NCBI RefSeq assembly: GCF_013449725.1
Contig: NZ_JACCFF010000002.1
Coordinates: 124,001-188,000 of the forward strand
Source: Mycobacteroides sp. LB1
GTDB taxonomy: Bacteria > Actinomycetota > Actinomycetes > Mycobacteriales > Mycobacteriaceae
Length of the DNA: 64,000 nt
Reading direction: 5' to 3'
Each line of letters starts with the position of its first letter. Within the stretch, counting starts at the first letter, position 1. Both the position numbers and the translations under genes were made by a program. The notes beneath the pieces were generated by a model, which did not search any database, was not told where the DNA came from, and saw only the letters and a list, made by a program, of their open reading frames with translations. Below are positions 9,054 through 20,225 of the stretch, one piece after another.

Positions 9054-10421
9054 GTGTGTGCGGTCGGTCGATGGGTTCTGCACCTCGACATGGATGCCTT
9101 CTTCGCCTCTGTCGAGCAGCTGACCCGGCCAACCCTGCGTGACCGGCCGGTCCTCGTCGGCGGTGCCGGAGGGCGCGGCGTCGTTGCCGGCGCGAGCTAT
9201 GAGGCCAGGGTTTTCGGCGCCCGCTCGGCGATGCCGATGCATCAGGCTCGACGCCTGGTCGGCATCAATGCCGTTGTCCTGCCGCCTCGCGGTGCCGTAT
9301 ACGGAGTCGCCAGCCGCCGCGTATTCGCGACGGTGCGGTCGATGATCCCGGTTCTCGAACAGCTGTCCTTTGACGAAGCATTCGGTGAACCCGACGAATT
9401 GGCGGGGGCCACATCTGAATCAGTCGCCAGATACATCGACGAGCTTCGCGCTCGGGTGCTCGCCGAGACAGGGCTCATCGCATCCGTCGGCGCGGGATCC
9501 GGGAAACAGATCGCCAAGATCGCATCGGGACTCGCCAAACCTGACGGGGTGCAAATCATCGCACCCGATGCGGAACGGGGGATGCTCGACGATCTCCCGG
9601 TGCGTAAACTGTGGGGGATAGGGCCTGTTGCCGAAGAACGGCTGAACCGTCTGGGAATCAACACTATTGGCCAGTTCGCGGCACTGCAGACCAGTGAGGT
9701 GGCCTCGGTACTCGGGGGCACCATCGGGCCCGCCTTGCACCAGCTTGCACGCGGTATCGACGAGCGGCCGGTAGCCGAACGCGCCGAAACGAAGCAGATC
9801 AGTGCAGAGTCCACCTTCGCCGACGACCTCACGACCCTTGGCCAACTTCGCGAGGCCATCGAACCCATTGGCGCGCACGCCCATCGGCGGCTCATCAAGC
9901 ACGGTCGCGGCGTACGCACCGTCACCGTGAAGCTGCGGCGCTCGGATATGAGCATCCTGACCAGGTCGGCGACGCTGCCCTATGCCACCACGGAGCGCGC
10001 CGTGCTGATGTCGGCGGCCCGACGGCTGCTACTCGACCCCGTCGAGATCGGTCCCATTCGGCTTGTCGGCGTGGGATTCTCCGGATTCTCCGATGTCCAG
10101 CAGACCTCGCTCTTCCCCGACCTGGATCAGGCAGAACACGTCGCTGAAACCGACGAGACTCCGTCCAGCGCCGAGCGTGCTCCAGAGACCGCGAGCTGGC
10201 ATGTCGGTGACGACGTCAACCATCTTGACTTCGGCCACGGGTGGATTCAGGGCACGGGCCACGGCGTCATGACCGTCAGATTCGAGACGCGAAGCAGCGG
10301 ACCGGGAATCGCACGCACCTTCAGCGTCGACGATCCGGGTATCAGCCGCGCCGACCCGGTAGCGAGTCTGGACTGGCTCGAGGAGTCAGCCGAGCCGCTC
10401 GACGACGGCGGCGAGGTCTGA
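9054..10421 (+). CDS. dinB: DNA polymerase IV (Y-family translesion polymerase)
   Basis: The 455-aa polymerase bypasses DNA lesions. The catalytic motif I is [13 protein letters not shown] and motif III is LSFDEAFGE, whose adjacent Asp-Glu are the metal ligands. A helix-hairpin-helix segment ([20 protein letters not shown]) and a little-finger domain follow. QQTSLFPDL near residue 355 fits a beta-clamp-binding peptide. About 90 further residues form the C-terminal extension seen in mycobacterial DinX (Rv1537). GTG 9054 is preferred over an in-frame GTG at 8964 because the conserved part begins eight residues later. It overlaps ansA tail to tail by 36 bp. Confidence 0.92.
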   Translation: MCAVGRWVLHLDMDAFFASVEQLTRPTLRDRPVLVGGAGGRGVVAGASYEARVFGARSAMPMHQARRLVGINAVVLPPRGAVYGVASRRVFATVRSMIPVLEQLSFDEAFGEPDELAGATSESVARYIDELRARVLAETGLIASVGAGSGKQIAKIASGLAKPDGVQIIAPDAERGMLDDLPVRKLWGIGPVAEERLNRLGINTIGQFAALQTSEVASVLGGTIGPALHQLARGIDERPVAERAETKQISAESTFADDLTTLGQLREAIEPIGAHAHRRLIKHGRGVRTVTVKLRRSDMSILTRSATLPYATTERAVLMSAARRLLLDPVEIGPIRLVGVGFSGFSDVQQTSLFPDLDQAEHVAETDETPSSAERAPETASWHVGDDVNHLDFGHGWIQGTGHGVMTVRFETRSSGPGIARTFSVDDPGISRADPVASLDWLEESAEPLDDGGEV

Positions 10422-11363
10422 GCCGGTGGCCAGGGCCGCCATCAACAGCACGCGGGCCTGCCCGGAACGAAGTCTGGGCACCATCACTGCGCCGGCGTCC
10501 ACCAGCTTCTGGCCCGGTGGGTACCCGGGCGCCAGCACTCCACACGGCACCCGGGTAGTGACCAGGACCTCAATACCGTTGTCGATGTGGCGGGAAACAG
10601 ATTCGATGACAACGTCATTGGCGTTGCCGGCCCCCATCGACTCCAGCACGAGCCCTTGTGCGCCGACCCGCACGTAAGCTTCGAGAGCTGTCGCGTCGGC
10701 ACCCGGGTAAAGGCTGACGACGTCGACGCGTGGCAGCGCAGCGTGCGTCACGGTGCCGAGAAATGGTGAGTGCGCGTCGCCGCCTCGAGTAAATACCCCG
10801 TCGCGCACATGCCCGATAGGTGCGACACCGGCGAATCCCGCCGGTGTCACCAGATCGACCTTGCGAATCCCGGCCGCCGGGTACACCTGCCCCGCGAAGC
10901 ACACCACGACACCCAGGGCATCGCCGCCCGCGGCCACGGTCAACGCATCGTGCAGATTGACCGGACCGTCGGATTCAGGGTGGTCCCCACTGCGTTGTGC
11001 CCCCGTGAGCACGACAGGTACCGGTACCGCGCAGGTGAGCGCGAGCCAGAGCGCCGTCTCCTCCAAGGTGTCCGTACCGTGCGCGATGACGATCCCGGTG
11101 GCGCCGGCCGCGACATGTCCGCGGATCGAGGCGGCGATCTGCTGCCAGCGCCGCGGGGTCATATCGGAGCTGTCGACCGTCATCAGATCGTCGACCGCGA
11201 TGTCTCCGTGCCCGGAGGCTGCGAGCAGGGCATCGCCTGAACTGGCGTGCCGGGCGATGCCATCACTGCCCACCGCGGTGGCAATGGTTCCGCCGGTGGT
11301 CAGCAGCACGAGGGTCGGTGATGAGCCATTTGGGCGAAGAACATCGGGCACAGCCGCGATCAT
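10386..11363 (-). CDS. ansA: L-asparaginase (type I/II asparaginase-glutaminase family)
   Basis: The product is about 325 aa and hydrolyses L-asparagine to aspartate and ammonia. Both active-site threonine signatures are present: LLTTGGTIA near the N-terminus and [12 protein letters not shown] about 85 residues later. ATG 11363 is used; a TTG at 11381 would add six residues. No clear signal peptide is seen, so a cytoplasmic form is likely. It is divergent from lspA with about 50 bp between them and corresponds in order to Rv1538c. Confidence 0.92.
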   Translation of the reverse strand: MIAAVPDVLRPNGSSPTLVLLTTGGTIATAVGSDGIARHASSGDALLAASGHGDIAVDDLMTVDSSDMTPRRWQQIAASIRGHVAAGATGIVIAHGTDTLEETALWLALTCAVPVPVVLTGAQRSGDHPESDGPVNLHDALTVAAGGDALGVVVCFAGQVYPAAGIRKVDLVTPAGFAGVAPIGHVRDGVFTRGGDAHSPFLGTVTHAALPRVDVVSLYPGADATALEAYVRVGAQGLVLESMGAGNANDVVIESVSRHIDNGIEVLVTTRVPCGVLAPGYPPGQKLVDAGAVMVPRLRSGQARVLLMAALATGSDLAAVVERLG

Positions 11364-11413
11364 CGCAGACGCGCTGCGCAAAGCGCCCCGCCCGGTAAGG
11401 GATGATGGGTGGC

Positions 11414-12028
11414 GTGAGTGACGAGCCCGTAACCGCCCCGAAGCCCCAACGGCGGATAAGACTGCTGCTCATCGTGGCGGCAGTGGTGCTCGTGCTGGAC
11501 ATCGTCACCAAGGTCCTGGCCGTCAAACTGCTGCAGCCGGGCAAACCCGTTTCCATCATCGGCGACACCGTCACCTGGACATTGGTGCGCAACTCTGGTG
11601 CCGCGTTCTCGTTCGCCACCGGCTACACCTGGGTGCTGACCCTCATCGCGATATCGGTGGTGGTGGGAATCCTGCTCATCGGCCGTCGGTTGGTTTCGAC
11701 ATGGTGGGCAATCGGCTTGGGCATGATTCTCGGCGGCGCACTGGGCAATCTCGTCGACAGATTTTTCCGCGGACCCGGACCGCTGCGCGGCCATGTGGTC
11801 GACTTTCTGTCGGTGGGATGGTGGCCGGTCTTCAACGTTGCCGACCCAGCGGTGGTGGGTGGGGCGATCACGCTGGTGGCGCTGTCGGTATTCGGTTACG
11901 ACTACGACAGCGACGAACGCTCGACCCGAGGAGCAGCCGCGGACCAGGACGACCAGGAACCCTCGGGGAGCGACAAAGAGGACACAGAAAGCGCGGACGC
12001 GCAGACGTCCCAGACCAAGCCGGCATGA
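11414..12028 (+). CDS. lspA: Lipoprotein signal peptidase (signal peptidase II)
   Basis: This membrane aspartyl protease cleaves prolipoprotein signal peptides before the lipidated cysteine. The 204-aa product has four hydrophobic segments. Catalytic aspartates lie in [10 protein letters not shown] and [19 protein letters not shown] is a family signature. A hydrophilic, acidic C-terminal tail of about 45 residues ([11 protein letters not shown] onward) follows the last helix, as in other mycobacteria. GTG 11414 is chosen; ATG codons at 11402 and 11405 are in-frame alternatives. Its stop overlaps the next start by 4 bp. Confidence 0.94.
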   Translation: MSDEPVTAPKPQRRIRLLLIVAAVVLVLDIVTKVLAVKLLQPGKPVSIIGDTVTWTLVRNSGAAFSFATGYTWVLTLIAISVVVGILLIGRRLVSTWWAIGLGMILGGALGNLVDRFFRGPGPLRGHVVDFLSVGWWPVFNVADPAVVGGAITLVALSVFGYDYDSDERSTRGAAADQDDQEPSGSDKEDTESADAQTSQTKPA

Positions 12029-12942
12029 CCTCGCGTTCACTGCCGGTGCCCGAGGGCTTGTCGGGCTTGCGAGTCGACGCCGGGCTTGCACGCTTGCTTG
12101 GGCTGTCTCGGACCGCCGCGGCCACCCTCGCCGAGGAGGGCGCGGTACTGCTTGATGGGGTCGCGGTCGCCAAATCCGAGAAACTCATCGCGGGCACCTG
12201 GCTGGAAGTCACACTCCCCGAACCCAAGGCGCCGCCGGAGAATCGGGTCGAGACCGTTGAGGGCATGACGATCCTCTACGCCGACGACGACCTGGTCGCC
12301 GTCGACAAACCGGTGGGCGTCGCGGCACACGCCTCTGTTGGTTGGACCGGTCCCACCGTGCTCGGCGGGCTTGCCGCCGCCGGGTTCCGCATGACCACAT
12401 CCGGCGTGCCGGAACGCAAGGGCATCGTGCACCGCCTCGATGTCGGAACCTCCGGGGTGATGGTCGTGGCGCTGTCGGAGAAGGCCTACACCGAGCTCAA
12501 ACGCGCCTTCAAATATCGTCGCATCGAGAAGCGCTATCACGCTCTCGTGCAAGGACATCCGGATCCATCCAGTGGCACTATCGACGCGCCTATCGGCAGG
12601 CACCGCGGGCATGACTGGAAGTTCGCCGTCGTTGAGGACGGACGTCATTCCATTACCCACTACGACACCCTTGAGGCGTTCGTGGCGGCCAGTCTGCTGG
12701 ACGTACACCTGGAAACCGGTCGCACGCATCAGATCAGGGTGCATTTCTCGGCGATCAAACACCCATGCTGTGGTGATCTCACCTATGGCGCCGATCCGAC
12801 GCTGGCGGCCAAGCTAGGGCTGGAACGTCAATGGCTGCATGCGAAATCGCTGGCCTTCGCGCACCCGGGGGACGGTCGCTGGATGGAAATCACCAGCGAA
12901 TACCCCAAGGATCTGGCGCATGCCCTCGACGTTTTGCGATGA
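12025..12942 (+). CDS. RluD-family large-subunit pseudouridine synthase
   Basis: The 305-aa enzyme isomerises uridine in RNA, probably 23S rRNA. It has an N-terminal S4 RNA-binding domain ([31 protein letters not shown]). The catalytic domain carries the RluA/RluD signature [17 protein letters not shown] with the nucleophilic Asp, and later [16 protein letters not shown] 12025 overlaps the lspA TGA in ATGA, so the pair is translationally coupled. It matches Rv1540 in position. Confidence 0.93.
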   Translation: MTSRSLPVPEGLSGLRVDAGLARLLGLSRTAAATLAEEGAVLLDGVAVAKSEKLIAGTWLEVTLPEPKAPPENRVETVEGMTILYADDDLVAVDKPVGVAAHASVGWTGPTVLGGLAAAGFRMTTSGVPERKGIVHRLDVGTSGVMVVALSEKAYTELKRAFKYRRIEKRYHALVQGHPDPSSGTIDAPIGRHRGHDWKFAVVEDGRHSITHYDTLEAFVAASLLDVHLETGRTHQIRVHFSAIKHPCCGDLTYGADPTLAAKLGLERQWLHAKSLAFAHPGDGRWMEITSEYPKDLAHALDVLR

Positions 12943-13880
12943 GTGGCGCCGTCACGGCTCCTGAACAGAACCGCCTGAGGTCCGGATACCTGTTCGGCGC
13001 TGCCGCCTATCTGATGTGGGGGATGTTTCCGGCCTTCTTTCCCCTGCTGGAACCCGCGAGTGCGCTGGAGATTCTCGCCCACCGGATGGTCTGGACGTTA
13101 CTGCTGATGGCGGTCGTCGTCGCCGTCTCTCGACGGATGCGAGACCTCATCACCATGGGACTGCGCAACTGGGGCCTCCTCGTCGGCGCCTCGGTGCTTA
13201 TCGCCCTCAACTGGGGTGTCTACATTTACGCCGTCAACTCCGGACATGTGCTCGACGCGGCGCTCGGGTACTTCATCAATCCGTTGGTCACGGTGCTGCT
13301 GGGTGTACTGATTTTCCGGGAGCCGCTCAGCCGATGGCAGCTGCTGGCTCTTGTGCTGGCCTTCACCGCGGTGGCGGTGTTGACGATCAACTACGGGCAG
13401 CTCCCGGTGATCACGCTGATACTGGCGGTCTCGTTCGCCGGATACGGGGCTATCAAGAAGACCGTGACCGTCGATCCACGCGTGAGCCTGACCGCTGAGG
13501 GAATCGTCGCGGCGCCGTTCGCGATCGCCTACCTGGTCTTCCTCGGGGCGACCGGTCAGCAGCATTTCTTCGGCTACGCCCACGGCCACACCGCGCTGAT
13601 GGTGCTGAGCGGTGTGGTGACCGCATTGCCGCTGTTGTTGTTCGGCATTGCGGCACAGCGCATTCCGCTGGTAACCCTCGGGCTGTTGCAGTATCTGACA
13701 CCGACGTTGCAAATGCTCTGGGGTGTGCTGGTCAAGCATGAGGCGATGCCGTCGGAGCGGTGGGTGGGTTTCGTGCTGATCTGGGTGGCGCTGGCGATCT
13801 TCACCGTCGATACCGTCTTGAGGGCGCGCCGTGCCCGCAGTGGCACTCCGGTCGAACCTGCCGAGCGTCTTCCGCTCTAG
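12939..13880 (+). CDS. EamA/RarD-type permease
   Basis: The 313-aa integral membrane protein has about ten hydrophobic helices in two EamA repeats. The N-terminal repeat begins [20 protein letters not shown] and contains [19 protein letters not shown] RarD residues ([16 protein letters not shown]). It belongs to the chloramphenicol-sensitive RarD group of the drug/metabolite transporter superfamily; the substrate is unknown. ATG 12939 overlaps the preceding stop in ATGA, making it the third gene of the lspA operon. Confidence 0.88.
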   Translation: MSGAVTAPEQNRLRSGYLFGAAAYLMWGMFPAFFPLLEPASALEILAHRMVWTLLLMAVVVAVSRRMRDLITMGLRNWGLLVGASVLIALNWGVYIYAVNSGHVLDAALGYFINPLVTVLLGVLIFREPLSRWQLLALVLAFTAVAVLTINYGQLPVITLILAVSFAGYGAIKKTVTVDPRVSLTAEGIVAAPFAIAYLVFLGATGQQHFFGYAHGHTALMVLSGVVTALPLLLFGIAAQRIPLVTLGLLQYLTPTLQMLWGVLVKHEAMPSERWVGFVLIWVALAIFTVDTVLRARRARSGTPVEPAERLPL

Positions 13881-14215
13881 CCGCTCAGTGCGACCTGACA
13901 CACACTGAACATTGCCCCGGCGGATTGCCGCCGAGGCGGGCGAACTACCTGATCACAGGCGCCGCACAAAAAGTCGACATGAGGGACATCGAGGCCGGTA
14001 TCAACGAGGTGCCCTTCACGGTCGACGCCACGTGCCCGGCAACACGCGGGAGCGGTTCGTAGCCGTTGCTGGCGGGGCGGTTGTGGCCGCTGTGAAGCCG
14101 ATAGCTGGATGAGGCTGGCGACACACCCCCGACACGCCCGGGTCTGTCGGACCCTCGCAATAAACTGACCCCTCTAGTGATTGATGACCGTCATGGGTCA
14201 GTACGAAAGGCACGT
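13881..14215. other. 335-bp intergenic region with the dnaE1 leader
   Basis: No convincing gene is seen. The proximal part (13881-14100) can be read in one frame as a short peptide containing YLITGAAQKVDMRDIEAG but has no start context and no recognised relative. The distal part holds a TAAACT hexamer at 14161-14166 that could be a -10. It also holds an exact 8-bp inverted repeat, ACTGACCC (14164-14171) and GGGTCAGT (14195-14202), just ahead of the dnaE1 ribosome binding site AAAGG (14206-14210). Confidence 0.5.
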
Positions 14216-17200
14216 GTGAGCTCCTCGAATTCTTCGTTCGTGCATCTGCACAACCACACCGAGTACTCGATGCTCGATGGTGCGGCGAAGATCAAGCCGA
14301 TGCTCGCCGAGGTCGAGCGCCTGGGCATGACCGCGGTCGGCATGACCGACCACGGAAACATGTACGGCGCCAGCGAGTTCTACAACGTCGCCAGCGCCAC
14401 CGGGGTCAAGCCGATCATCGGTATCGAGGCCTACATCGCCCCGGCGTCGCGATTCGACACCAAGCGCGTGTTCTGGGGTGATCCCGGCCAGAAGTCAGAC
14501 GACGTGTCCGGTTCGGGTTCCTACACCCATATGACGATGGTGGCCGAGAACGCGACGGGCCTGCGCAACCTGTTCAAGCTGTCTTCGCTGGCTTCCTTCG
14601 AGGGCCAGCTGGGCAAGTGGGCACGGATGGATGCGGAGCTCATCGCCGAACACTCCAGCGGCATCATCGCCACCACGGGCTGTCCGTCCGGTGAGGTGCA
14701 GACCCGGCTGCGGCTGGGGCAGAAGGACGAGGCAATTGCTGCCGCCGCCAAATGGCAGGAGATCTTCGGTAAGGACAACTTCTTCCTGGAGCTGATGGAC
14801 CATGGACTGTCCATCGAACGGCGCGTGCGCGATGGGTTGCTTGAGGTGGGCCGCGAGCTCGGGATTCCGCCACTGGCAACCAACGACTGCCACTACGTCA
14901 CCAAGGACCACTCGCACAACCACGAGGCACTGCTGTGCGTGCAGACCGGCAAGACCATGTCGGACCCCACGCGCTTCAAGTTCGACGGCGACGGCTACTT
15001 CCTGAAGCCGGCGTCCGAGATGCGGGACTTGTGGGACGACTCGGTGCCTGGAGCGTGTGACAACACGCTGCTCATCGCCGAGCGTGTGCAGTCCTATGAC
15101 GATGTCTGGAGCTTCAAGGACCGGATGCCGGTGTTTCCGGTGCCGGAGGGCGAAGACCAGGACTCCTGGCTGCGCAAGGAAGTCGACCGCGGACTAGCGA
15201 ACCGGTTCCACGGTATTCCCGGCGGAGTGCCCGACGAGTACTTCACCCGCGCGCACTACGAGTTGGACGTCATCAAGCAAAAAGGTTTCCCCGCATACTT
15301 TCTCGTTGTCGGTGACCTCATCACACACGCCAAGGAGGTCGGCATCCGGGTGGGCCCGGGCCGCGGTTCGGCCGCCGGTTCGCTTGTCGCCTATTCACTG
15401 GGCATCACGAATATCGACCCGATCCCGCACGGACTGCTGTTCGAGCGCTTCCTCAATCCGGAACGGCCGTCAGCGCCAGATATCGATATCGACTTCGACG
15501 ATCGTCGCCGCGGCGAGATGGTTCGGTACGCCACCGACAAGTGGGGCAGCGACCGGGTGGCGCAGGTCATCACCTTCGGCACCATTAAGACCAAGGCGGC
15601 ACTGAAGGACTCGGCGCGTATCCACTACGGGCAGCCCGGGTTCGCGATGGCGGACCGCATCACCAAGGCGCTGCCGCCGCCGATCATGGCCAAGGACATC
15701 CCGCTCTCGGGTATCACCGACCCCCAACATGAGCGGTACAAGGAAGCCGCCGAGGTTCGCACCCTCATCGACACCGATCCGGATGTGCGGACCATCTACC
15801 AGACCGCGCGTGGTCTGGAGGGCTTGATCCGCAACGCGGGCGTGCACGCCTGTGCGGTCATCATGAGCTCGGAGCCGCTGACCGACGCGATCCCGTTGTG
15901 GCGTCGGCCGCAGGACGGCGCCATCATCACCGGCTGGGACTACCCGTCCTGTGAGGCCATCGGCCTGCTGAAGATGGACTTCCTGGGGCTGCGCAACCTC
16001 ACCGTCATCGGTGACGCGCTGGACAACATCAAGGCCAACCGCGGCATCGACCTCGATTTGGATCACCTGCCTCTGGAAGACACCCCGACCTACGAATTGC
16101 TTTCCCGCGGTGACACTCTCGGCGTCTTCCAGCTTGATGGTGGACCGATGCGGGATCTGCTGCGCCGCATGCAGCCCACCGGATTCAACGACATCGTCGC
16201 GGTGCTGGCGCTGTACCGCCCCGGTCCGATGGGCATGAACGCGCATAACGACTACGCAGACCGTAAGAACGGCCGCCAGCCGATCAAGCCGATCCATCCC
16301 GAGCTGGAGGAGCCGCTCAAGGAGATCCTTTCCGAGACCTACGGCCTGATCGTCTACCAAGAGCAGATCATGCTCATCGCGCAGAAGGTCGCCTCGTACT
16401 CAATGGGTAAGGCCGATGCGCTCCGCAAGGCCATGGGCAAGAAGAAGCTCGAAGTACTGGAAGCCGAGTACAAGGGCTTCTACGAAGGCATGACCAATAA
16501 CGGCTTCTCCGAAAAGGCCGTGAAGGCGTTGTGGGACACCATTCTTCCGTTCGCCGGGTACGCGTTCAACAAGTCGCACGCCGCCGGCTACGGTTTGGTG
16601 TCTTTCTGGACCGCCTACCTCAAGGCCAACTACCCGGGCGAATACATGGCAGGCCTGCTCACGTCCGTGGGTGACGACAAGGACAAGGCCGCCGTCTACC
16701 TTGCCGATTGCCGCCGTCTGGGCATCACGGTGTTGCCGCCGGACGTCAACGAGTCGGTGCATAACTTCGCGTCCGTGGGCGTGGACATCCGTTATGGGCT
16801 TGGCGGTGTCCGCAATGTCGGCGCCAATGTGGTCCAGTCGCTCATTGCGACCCGTGAGGCGAAGGGCGCGTTCACCGACTTCTCCGATTATCTGCACAAG
16901 ATCGATATCGCGGCCTGCAACAAGAAGGTCACCGAATCGCTGGTGAAGGCGGGAGCCTTTGACTCCCTTGGGCATTCCCGCAAGGGGCTGTTCTTGGTCC
17001 AGTCCGATGCCGTCGACTCGGTGCTGGGCACCAAGAAGGCCGAGGCGATGGGGCAGTTCGACCTGTTCGGCGGCGCGGGGGACGACGATGCCGATGCCGT
17101 CAATGTTTTCGCCATCAAGGTGCCCGACGATGAGTGGGAAGAGAAGCACAAGCTCGCCCTCGAGCGAGAAATGCTGGGCCTGTATGTATCCGGGCATCCG

Positions 17201-17773
17201 CTCAATGGGGTGGCACACCTACTGGGCCGTCAGACCGACACCCAGATCCCCACGATCCTCGAAGGCGATATCGCCAACGACACCCAGGTACGTGTGGGTG
17301 GCATCTTGGCCTCCGTCAACCGTCGCGTGAACAAGAACGGGATGCCGTGGGCCTCGGCACAGCTCGAGGACCTCACGGGTGGCATCGAGGTGCTCTTCTT
17401 CCCGCAGGCCTACTCGGTATACGGCGCCGAGATAGCCGACGACGCGGTGGTTCTGGTGAACGCGAAGGTGGCGATTCGTGACGACCGAATATCACTGATC
17501 GCCAATGACCTTGTGGTGCCTGACTTCTCGCAAGCTTCCGACGACCGTCCGGTTGCCGTGACGCTCCCGACGAGGCAGTGCACCATCGACAAGGTCACCG
17601 CGCTCAAGCAGGTATTGGCGAGGCACCCCGGTACCAATCAGGTACATCTGCGGTTGATCAGTGGGGAACGCGTCACCACGCTGGAGCTCGATCAGTCGCT
17701 TCGGGTGACACCGTCCTCGGCGCTGATGGGGGATCTCAAGGCGCTGCTCGGGCCTGGCTGCCTGGGCGGCTGA
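14216..17773 (+). CDS. dnaE1: Replicative DNA polymerase III alpha subunit
   Basis: This is the chromosomal replicase, 1185 aa. The N-terminal PHP domain starts immediately ([16 protein letters not shown]) and keeps the metal-binding His and Asp residues. In M. tuberculosis DnaE1 this domain is the proofreading exonuclease. The polymerase palm has [14 protein letters not shown] and the catalytic [18 protein letters not shown] beta-clamp-binding motif is near residue 950, followed by an OB-fold region ([21 protein letters not shown]). GTG 14216 is chosen because AAAGG precedes it by five bases and the product then begins like its orthologues. Confidence 0.97.
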   Translation: MSSSNSSFVHLHNHTEYSMLDGAAKIKPMLAEVERLGMTAVGMTDHGNMYGASEFYNVASATGVKPIIGIEAYIAPASRFDTKRVFWGDPGQKSDDVSGSGSYTHMTMVAENATGLRNLFKLSSLASFEGQLGKWARMDAELIAEHSSGIIATTGCPSGEVQTRLRLGQKDEAIAAAAKWQEIFGKDNFFLELMDHGLSIERRVRDGLLEVGRELGIPPLATNDCHYVTKDHSHNHEALLCVQTGKTMSDPTRFKFDGDGYFLKPASEMRDLWDDSVPGACDNTLLIAERVQSYDDVWSFKDRMPVFPVPEGEDQDSWLRKEVDRGLANRFHGIPGGVPDEYFTRAHYELDVIKQKGFPAYFLVVGDLITHAKEVGIRVGPGRGSAAGSLVAYSLGITNIDPIPHGLLFERFLNPERPSAPDIDIDFDDRRRGEMVRYATDKWGSDRVAQVITFGTIKTKAALKDSARIHYGQPGFAMADRITKALPPPIMAKDIPLSGITDPQHERYKEAAEVRTLIDTDPDVRTIYQTARGLEGLIRNAGVHACAVIMSSEPLTDAIPLWRRPQDGAIITGWDYPSCEAIGLLKMDFLGLRNLTVIGDALDNIKANRGIDLDLDHLPLEDTPTYELLSRGDTLGVFQLDGGPMRDLLRRMQPTGFNDIVAVLALYRPGPMGMNAHNDYADRKNGRQPIKPIHPELEEPLKEILSETYGLIVYQEQIMLIAQKVASYSMGKADALRKAMGKKKLEVLEAEYKGFYEGMTNNGFSEKAVKALWDTILPFAGYAFNKSHAAGYGLVSFWTAYLKANYPGEYMAGLLTSVGDDKDKAAVYLADCRRLGITVLPPDVNESVHNFASVGVDIRYGLGGVRNVGANVVQSLIATREAKGAFTDFSDYLHKIDIAACNKKVTESLVKAGAFDSLGHSRKGLFLVQSDAVDSVLGTKKAEAMGQFDLFGGAGDDDADAVNVFAIKVPDDEWEEKHKLALEREMLGLYVSGHPLNGVAHLLGRQTDTQIPTILEGDIANDTQVRVGGILASVNRRVNKNGMPWASAQLEDLTGGIEVLFFPQAYSVYGAEIADDAVVLVNAKVAIRDDRISLIANDLVVPDFSQASDDRPVAVTLPTRQCTIDKVTALKQVLARHPGTNQVHLRLISGERVTTLELDQSLRVTPSSALMGDLKALLGPGCLGG

Positions 17774-17789
17774 TCGGATGGGCGCGCGG

Positions 17790-18572
17790 CTACCGCCGCG
17801 TCCCTTTCCGTCCTGTCCATGGTTGTTCGTTTTCCTTGCGTCGCTTGGCTTCATCGATGCGGTCCTTGGCCCACTGTTCCTCGAATGTCAGTCCGGGGCG
17901 CGCGCTCGGGACGCGATTCATCGCGCGGCTGAGCCAGCGCGGCGGCGTGCTCGGCTCCCATTGCGGGAATGTGGTGCTCAGTGAGTACATGGTTTTGAGG
18001 ACGACGAAGACCCCGAACAACGCTGAGGGTGCATCGGTCACCGCGACGGCGAGCATGCCGAAGATCAAGGTGAGGTGCACGACGCCCACTCGCATGAACC
18101 CGCGACTGGCCATAACCTCGAGCTGCCAGAACGACCATCGACGCAGGCCGGGAAGATCCACCAGAAAGTCGACCGCCAGGGCTATCAGCACCTGCAGACA
18201 CCCGAATCCCACGCTGCGCCAGTCGATACCGATCATGGCTGCTTGGCCGTTGTGGGTGAGCAAGAGCAGGATGACCGCGAGGAAGAATCCGTGCGCCGCA
18301 GAGAAGACGAGGGTGGTGAAGAGGAACCCCTTGATGAAGGAGGTTCGGGAGTAACTCCGGTCCGGACCCGGCGCCTCGTACTTGAAATGTCCGCGACGCG
18401 GGCTCCACCGTTTGTGGAGGACGGCCCGGAGCCCGACGAACAGGGAGGCGGCGACGGTTTCGAACCAGTACACCGCGAGCGTGGTGCCCGGCGACCACCC
18501 ACCGACGAACCAGCCGGCCAGAGGAATGGCATTGACCGCGATCATCGTGACCAGATGAAGGATCCGATTCAT
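17790..18572 (-). CDS. Integral membrane protein, DUF6498-like
   Basis: The product is 260 aa with about six hydrophobic segments. The N-terminus MNRILHLVTMIAVNAIPLAG and the following NxVPLxGWFxxGWSxxTxLxVYWFE pattern resemble DUF6498 proteins of actinobacteria, which have no known function. The C-terminal 45 residues are hydrophilic and charged. ATG 18572 is chosen because everything upstream in the frame is low-quality coding. It converges on dnaE1, with a GC-rich hairpin around 17781-17804 spanning the gap. Confidence 0.65.
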   Translation of the reverse strand: MNRILHLVTMIAVNAIPLAGWFVGGWSPGTTLAVYWFETVAASLFVGLRAVLHKRWSPRRGHFKYEAPGPDRSYSRTSFIKGFLFTTLVFSAAHGFFLAVILLLLTHNGQAAMIGIDWRSVGFGCLQVLIALAVDFLVDLPGLRRWSFWQLEVMASRGFMRVGVVHLTLIFGMLAVAVTDAPSALFGVFVVLKTMYSLSTTFPQWEPSTPPRWLSRAMNRVPSARPGLTFEEQWAKDRIDEAKRRKENEQPWTGRKGTRR

Positions 18573-18619
18573 GGTCCCGGGGTCGTCTAACGTCGGGACA
18601 TCGTTATGTGGGGCCACCG

Positions 18620-19378
18620 CTAGCTCAGTATGTTCACCGCACGGGCGAGCACCAGCGCGACTGTGGAGAGGGCCACCATGGATTGCAAGGTCATCAGCAT
18701 CTTGGCCCAGCGTGACAGTGGCATGGTGTCGGTAGGGGAGAACGCGACGACGTTGGTGAAGCTCACGTACAGGTAATCGGGGAATTTTGGGCGCCAATCG
18801 GGCGGTGCGAGTTCAGGATTGGCCATCTGCGGAAACATGAAGTCCGGGTATGGCCGTTTGGTGGTGTGGCGTGCGAACGGCCCGCCGCGATCGAACTCCC
18901 AGTACCACATGCCGAACACGATCACGTTGGTGATGAAGATCGCCAGCCCGCTGCCGAGGAGCACCCGTGGGTTATCGCCCATCTGCCCGCTGACGATCTT
19001 GTAGTTCAGCAGTGCCGCCGAGATGGTGTTGTCGGCGGTAATCGCGGCAATCAGCAAGTACGTGGCCCACCGCCCGATGGTTGTCGATCGGGTGAGCCTT
19101 ACCGGGTTCAGGATCACCAGCACCACCAGGAGTGCGAACTCAAGCGCGGGTAATGGCCAACGTGGTGTCAGGTTGAACTGCGGGGGTATGGACAGTTGGA
19201 GCCCGATCGCCGCAAGGAGCGCGATGAGAACTGGTATCCGACTTTCGGGCGCACCAGGACGCAGCCAAGATGGCAGGCGCTGTTCGGCGGCAAGCACGTC
19301 GTCGGTCACCTCGTGGGCAAGCCGCTCCATACGGTGCCCTCCGGGATATTCGGCGGCCGGTTCGCTTGGCGAAGACAT
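18620..19378 (-). CDS. Integral membrane protein, DUF1345-like
   Basis: The 252-aa product has five or six transmembrane segments. Near the C-terminus, FPDYLYVSFTNVVAFSPTD followed by a long hydrophobic helix ending in LARAVNIL recalls the DUF1345 family, where a pore-loop-like YxSFTxxxAFSxTD element precedes the last helix. An N-terminal cytoplasmic stretch of about 45 residues precedes the first helix. ATG 19378 is preferred to GTG 19393. It lies 48 bp upstream of the DUF6498 gene on the same strand, probably in one transcript. Function is unknown. Confidence 0.6.
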   Translation of the reverse strand: MSSPSEPAAEYPGGHRMERLAHEVTDDVLAAEQRLPSWLRPGAPESRIPVLIALLAAIGLQLSIPPQFNLTPRWPLPALEFALLVVLVILNPVRLTRSTTIGRWATYLLIAAITADNTISAALLNYKIVSGQMGDNPRVLLGSGLAIFITNVIVFGMWYWEFDRGGPFARHTTKRPYPDFMFPQMANPELAPPDWRPKFPDYLYVSFTNVVAFSPTDTMPLSRWAKMLMTLQSMVALSTVALVLARAVNILS

Positions 19379-19411
19379 GGGGATGTAATACACCCCGCGG
19401 TGAGAATCCGT

Positions 19412-19618
19412 TCAGTGAATGAGCGAGCCTGTGAGCCAGACGATGCTGGCTACGGCGGCGGCGGAGAGCACCGCGGTCGACATCGAGGCCATGAGCAACA
19501 GGCCGATCACGAAGACCATCGCACCGGCTCCGAGTGCGGACAGCTTGTAGACGGGCCACGCCACCCCGGCGACATCCACCGACCGCACCTCATGTGCCGC
19601 GCGCTCGAAGGTTGTCAT
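19412..19618 (-). CDS. Small two-helix membrane protein
   Basis: The 68-aa product starts MTTFERAAHEVRSVDVAG, and almost all the rest is hydrophobic: two likely transmembrane helices (LGAGAMVFVIGLLLMA and STAVLSAAAVASIVWLTG). It ends 34 bp before the DUF1345-like gene on the same strand and probably begins that transcript. No family is recognised; codon use is like its neighbours. Confidence 0.5.
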   Translation of the reverse strand: MTTFERAAHEVRSVDVAGVAWPVYKLSALGAGAMVFVIGLLLMASMSTAVLSAAAVASIVWLTGSLIH

Positions 19619-19776
19619 GAATAAAGGATAAGCCTTATCGGGAAGTTTGGTCAACCGAACACGCACATCGTGGGTTATGAAACAAAGTCCTTGGGTAGGT
19701 TCGACGCAGGTCGCGTCCCCGGTGTTCGGCGTTATCGGCGTGAATTCTCGATAGGTAGAGCGATACAGTTGTCCGC

Positions 19777-20214
19777 ATGCCAGTAACCGGTGAATACGAA
19801 CCCAGTGGACTCGATTGGTCGCAGAAGCAGGTGGCCAAGATTCTCGAGAGCGGGACGACCGACGGCATCACCATTGCGGACATGCCGGTGATCCTCCTGA
19901 CCACGCTCGGTGCCAAGTCGGGCAAGCTGCGCAAGATCGCGCTGATGCGGGTGGAGCACGACGGCGAGTACGCCATCGTCGCCTCGCTCGGCGGCGCCCC
20001 CAAGAACCCCGTCTGGTACTACAACGTGAAGGAAAACCCGCTCGTCGAGTTGCAGGACGGCAGCACCACGAAGGACTACCAAGCACACGAGGTGTCCGGC
20101 GACGAGAAGACGCAGTGGTGGGATCGTGCCGTCGAGGCCTACCCGCCCTACGCCGAATACCAGACCAAGACCGACCGTCAGATCCCGGTTTTCGTGCTGA
20201 CGCCTGTCTCTTGA
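19777..20214 (+). CDS. Deazaflavin (F420)-dependent nitroreductase family protein, Ddn-like
   Basis: The 145-aa split-beta-barrel protein resembles Ddn and Rv1558. Diagnostic segments are [37 protein letters not shown] (read as [15 protein letters not shown] then [17 protein letters not shown]) and [24 protein letters not shown]. These proteins bind F420H2 and can act as quinone or nitroimidazole reductases. As in M. tuberculosis it lies directly before ilvA and practically abuts it. Confidence 0.88.
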   Translation: MPVTGEYEPSGLDWSQKQVAKILESGTTDGITIADMPVILLTTLGAKSGKLRKIALMRVEHDGEYAIVASLGGAPKNPVWYYNVKENPLVELQDGSTTKDYQAHEVSGDEKTQWWDRAVEAYPPYAEYQTKTDRQIPVFVLTPVS

Positions 20215-20225
20215 GTGCCAACCAG

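Noticed and set aside
13912..14062. Possible short peptide or gene remnant (YLITGAAQKVDMRDIEAG)
   Set aside because: No ribosome binding site, no recognised family, and only a short coding-like run; mentioned only in the intergenic entry.
15470..16360. Minus-strand open frame inside dnaE1 (296 codons)
   Set aside because: Shadow of the polymerase coding strand; composition Val/Arg/Asp/Gly-rich and no family resemblance.
17781..17804. GC-rich hairpin at dnaE1/DUF6498 convergent ends as a terminator
   Set aside because: The stem is short and contains a mismatch, and there is no T-tract; too weak to list as a separate feature.
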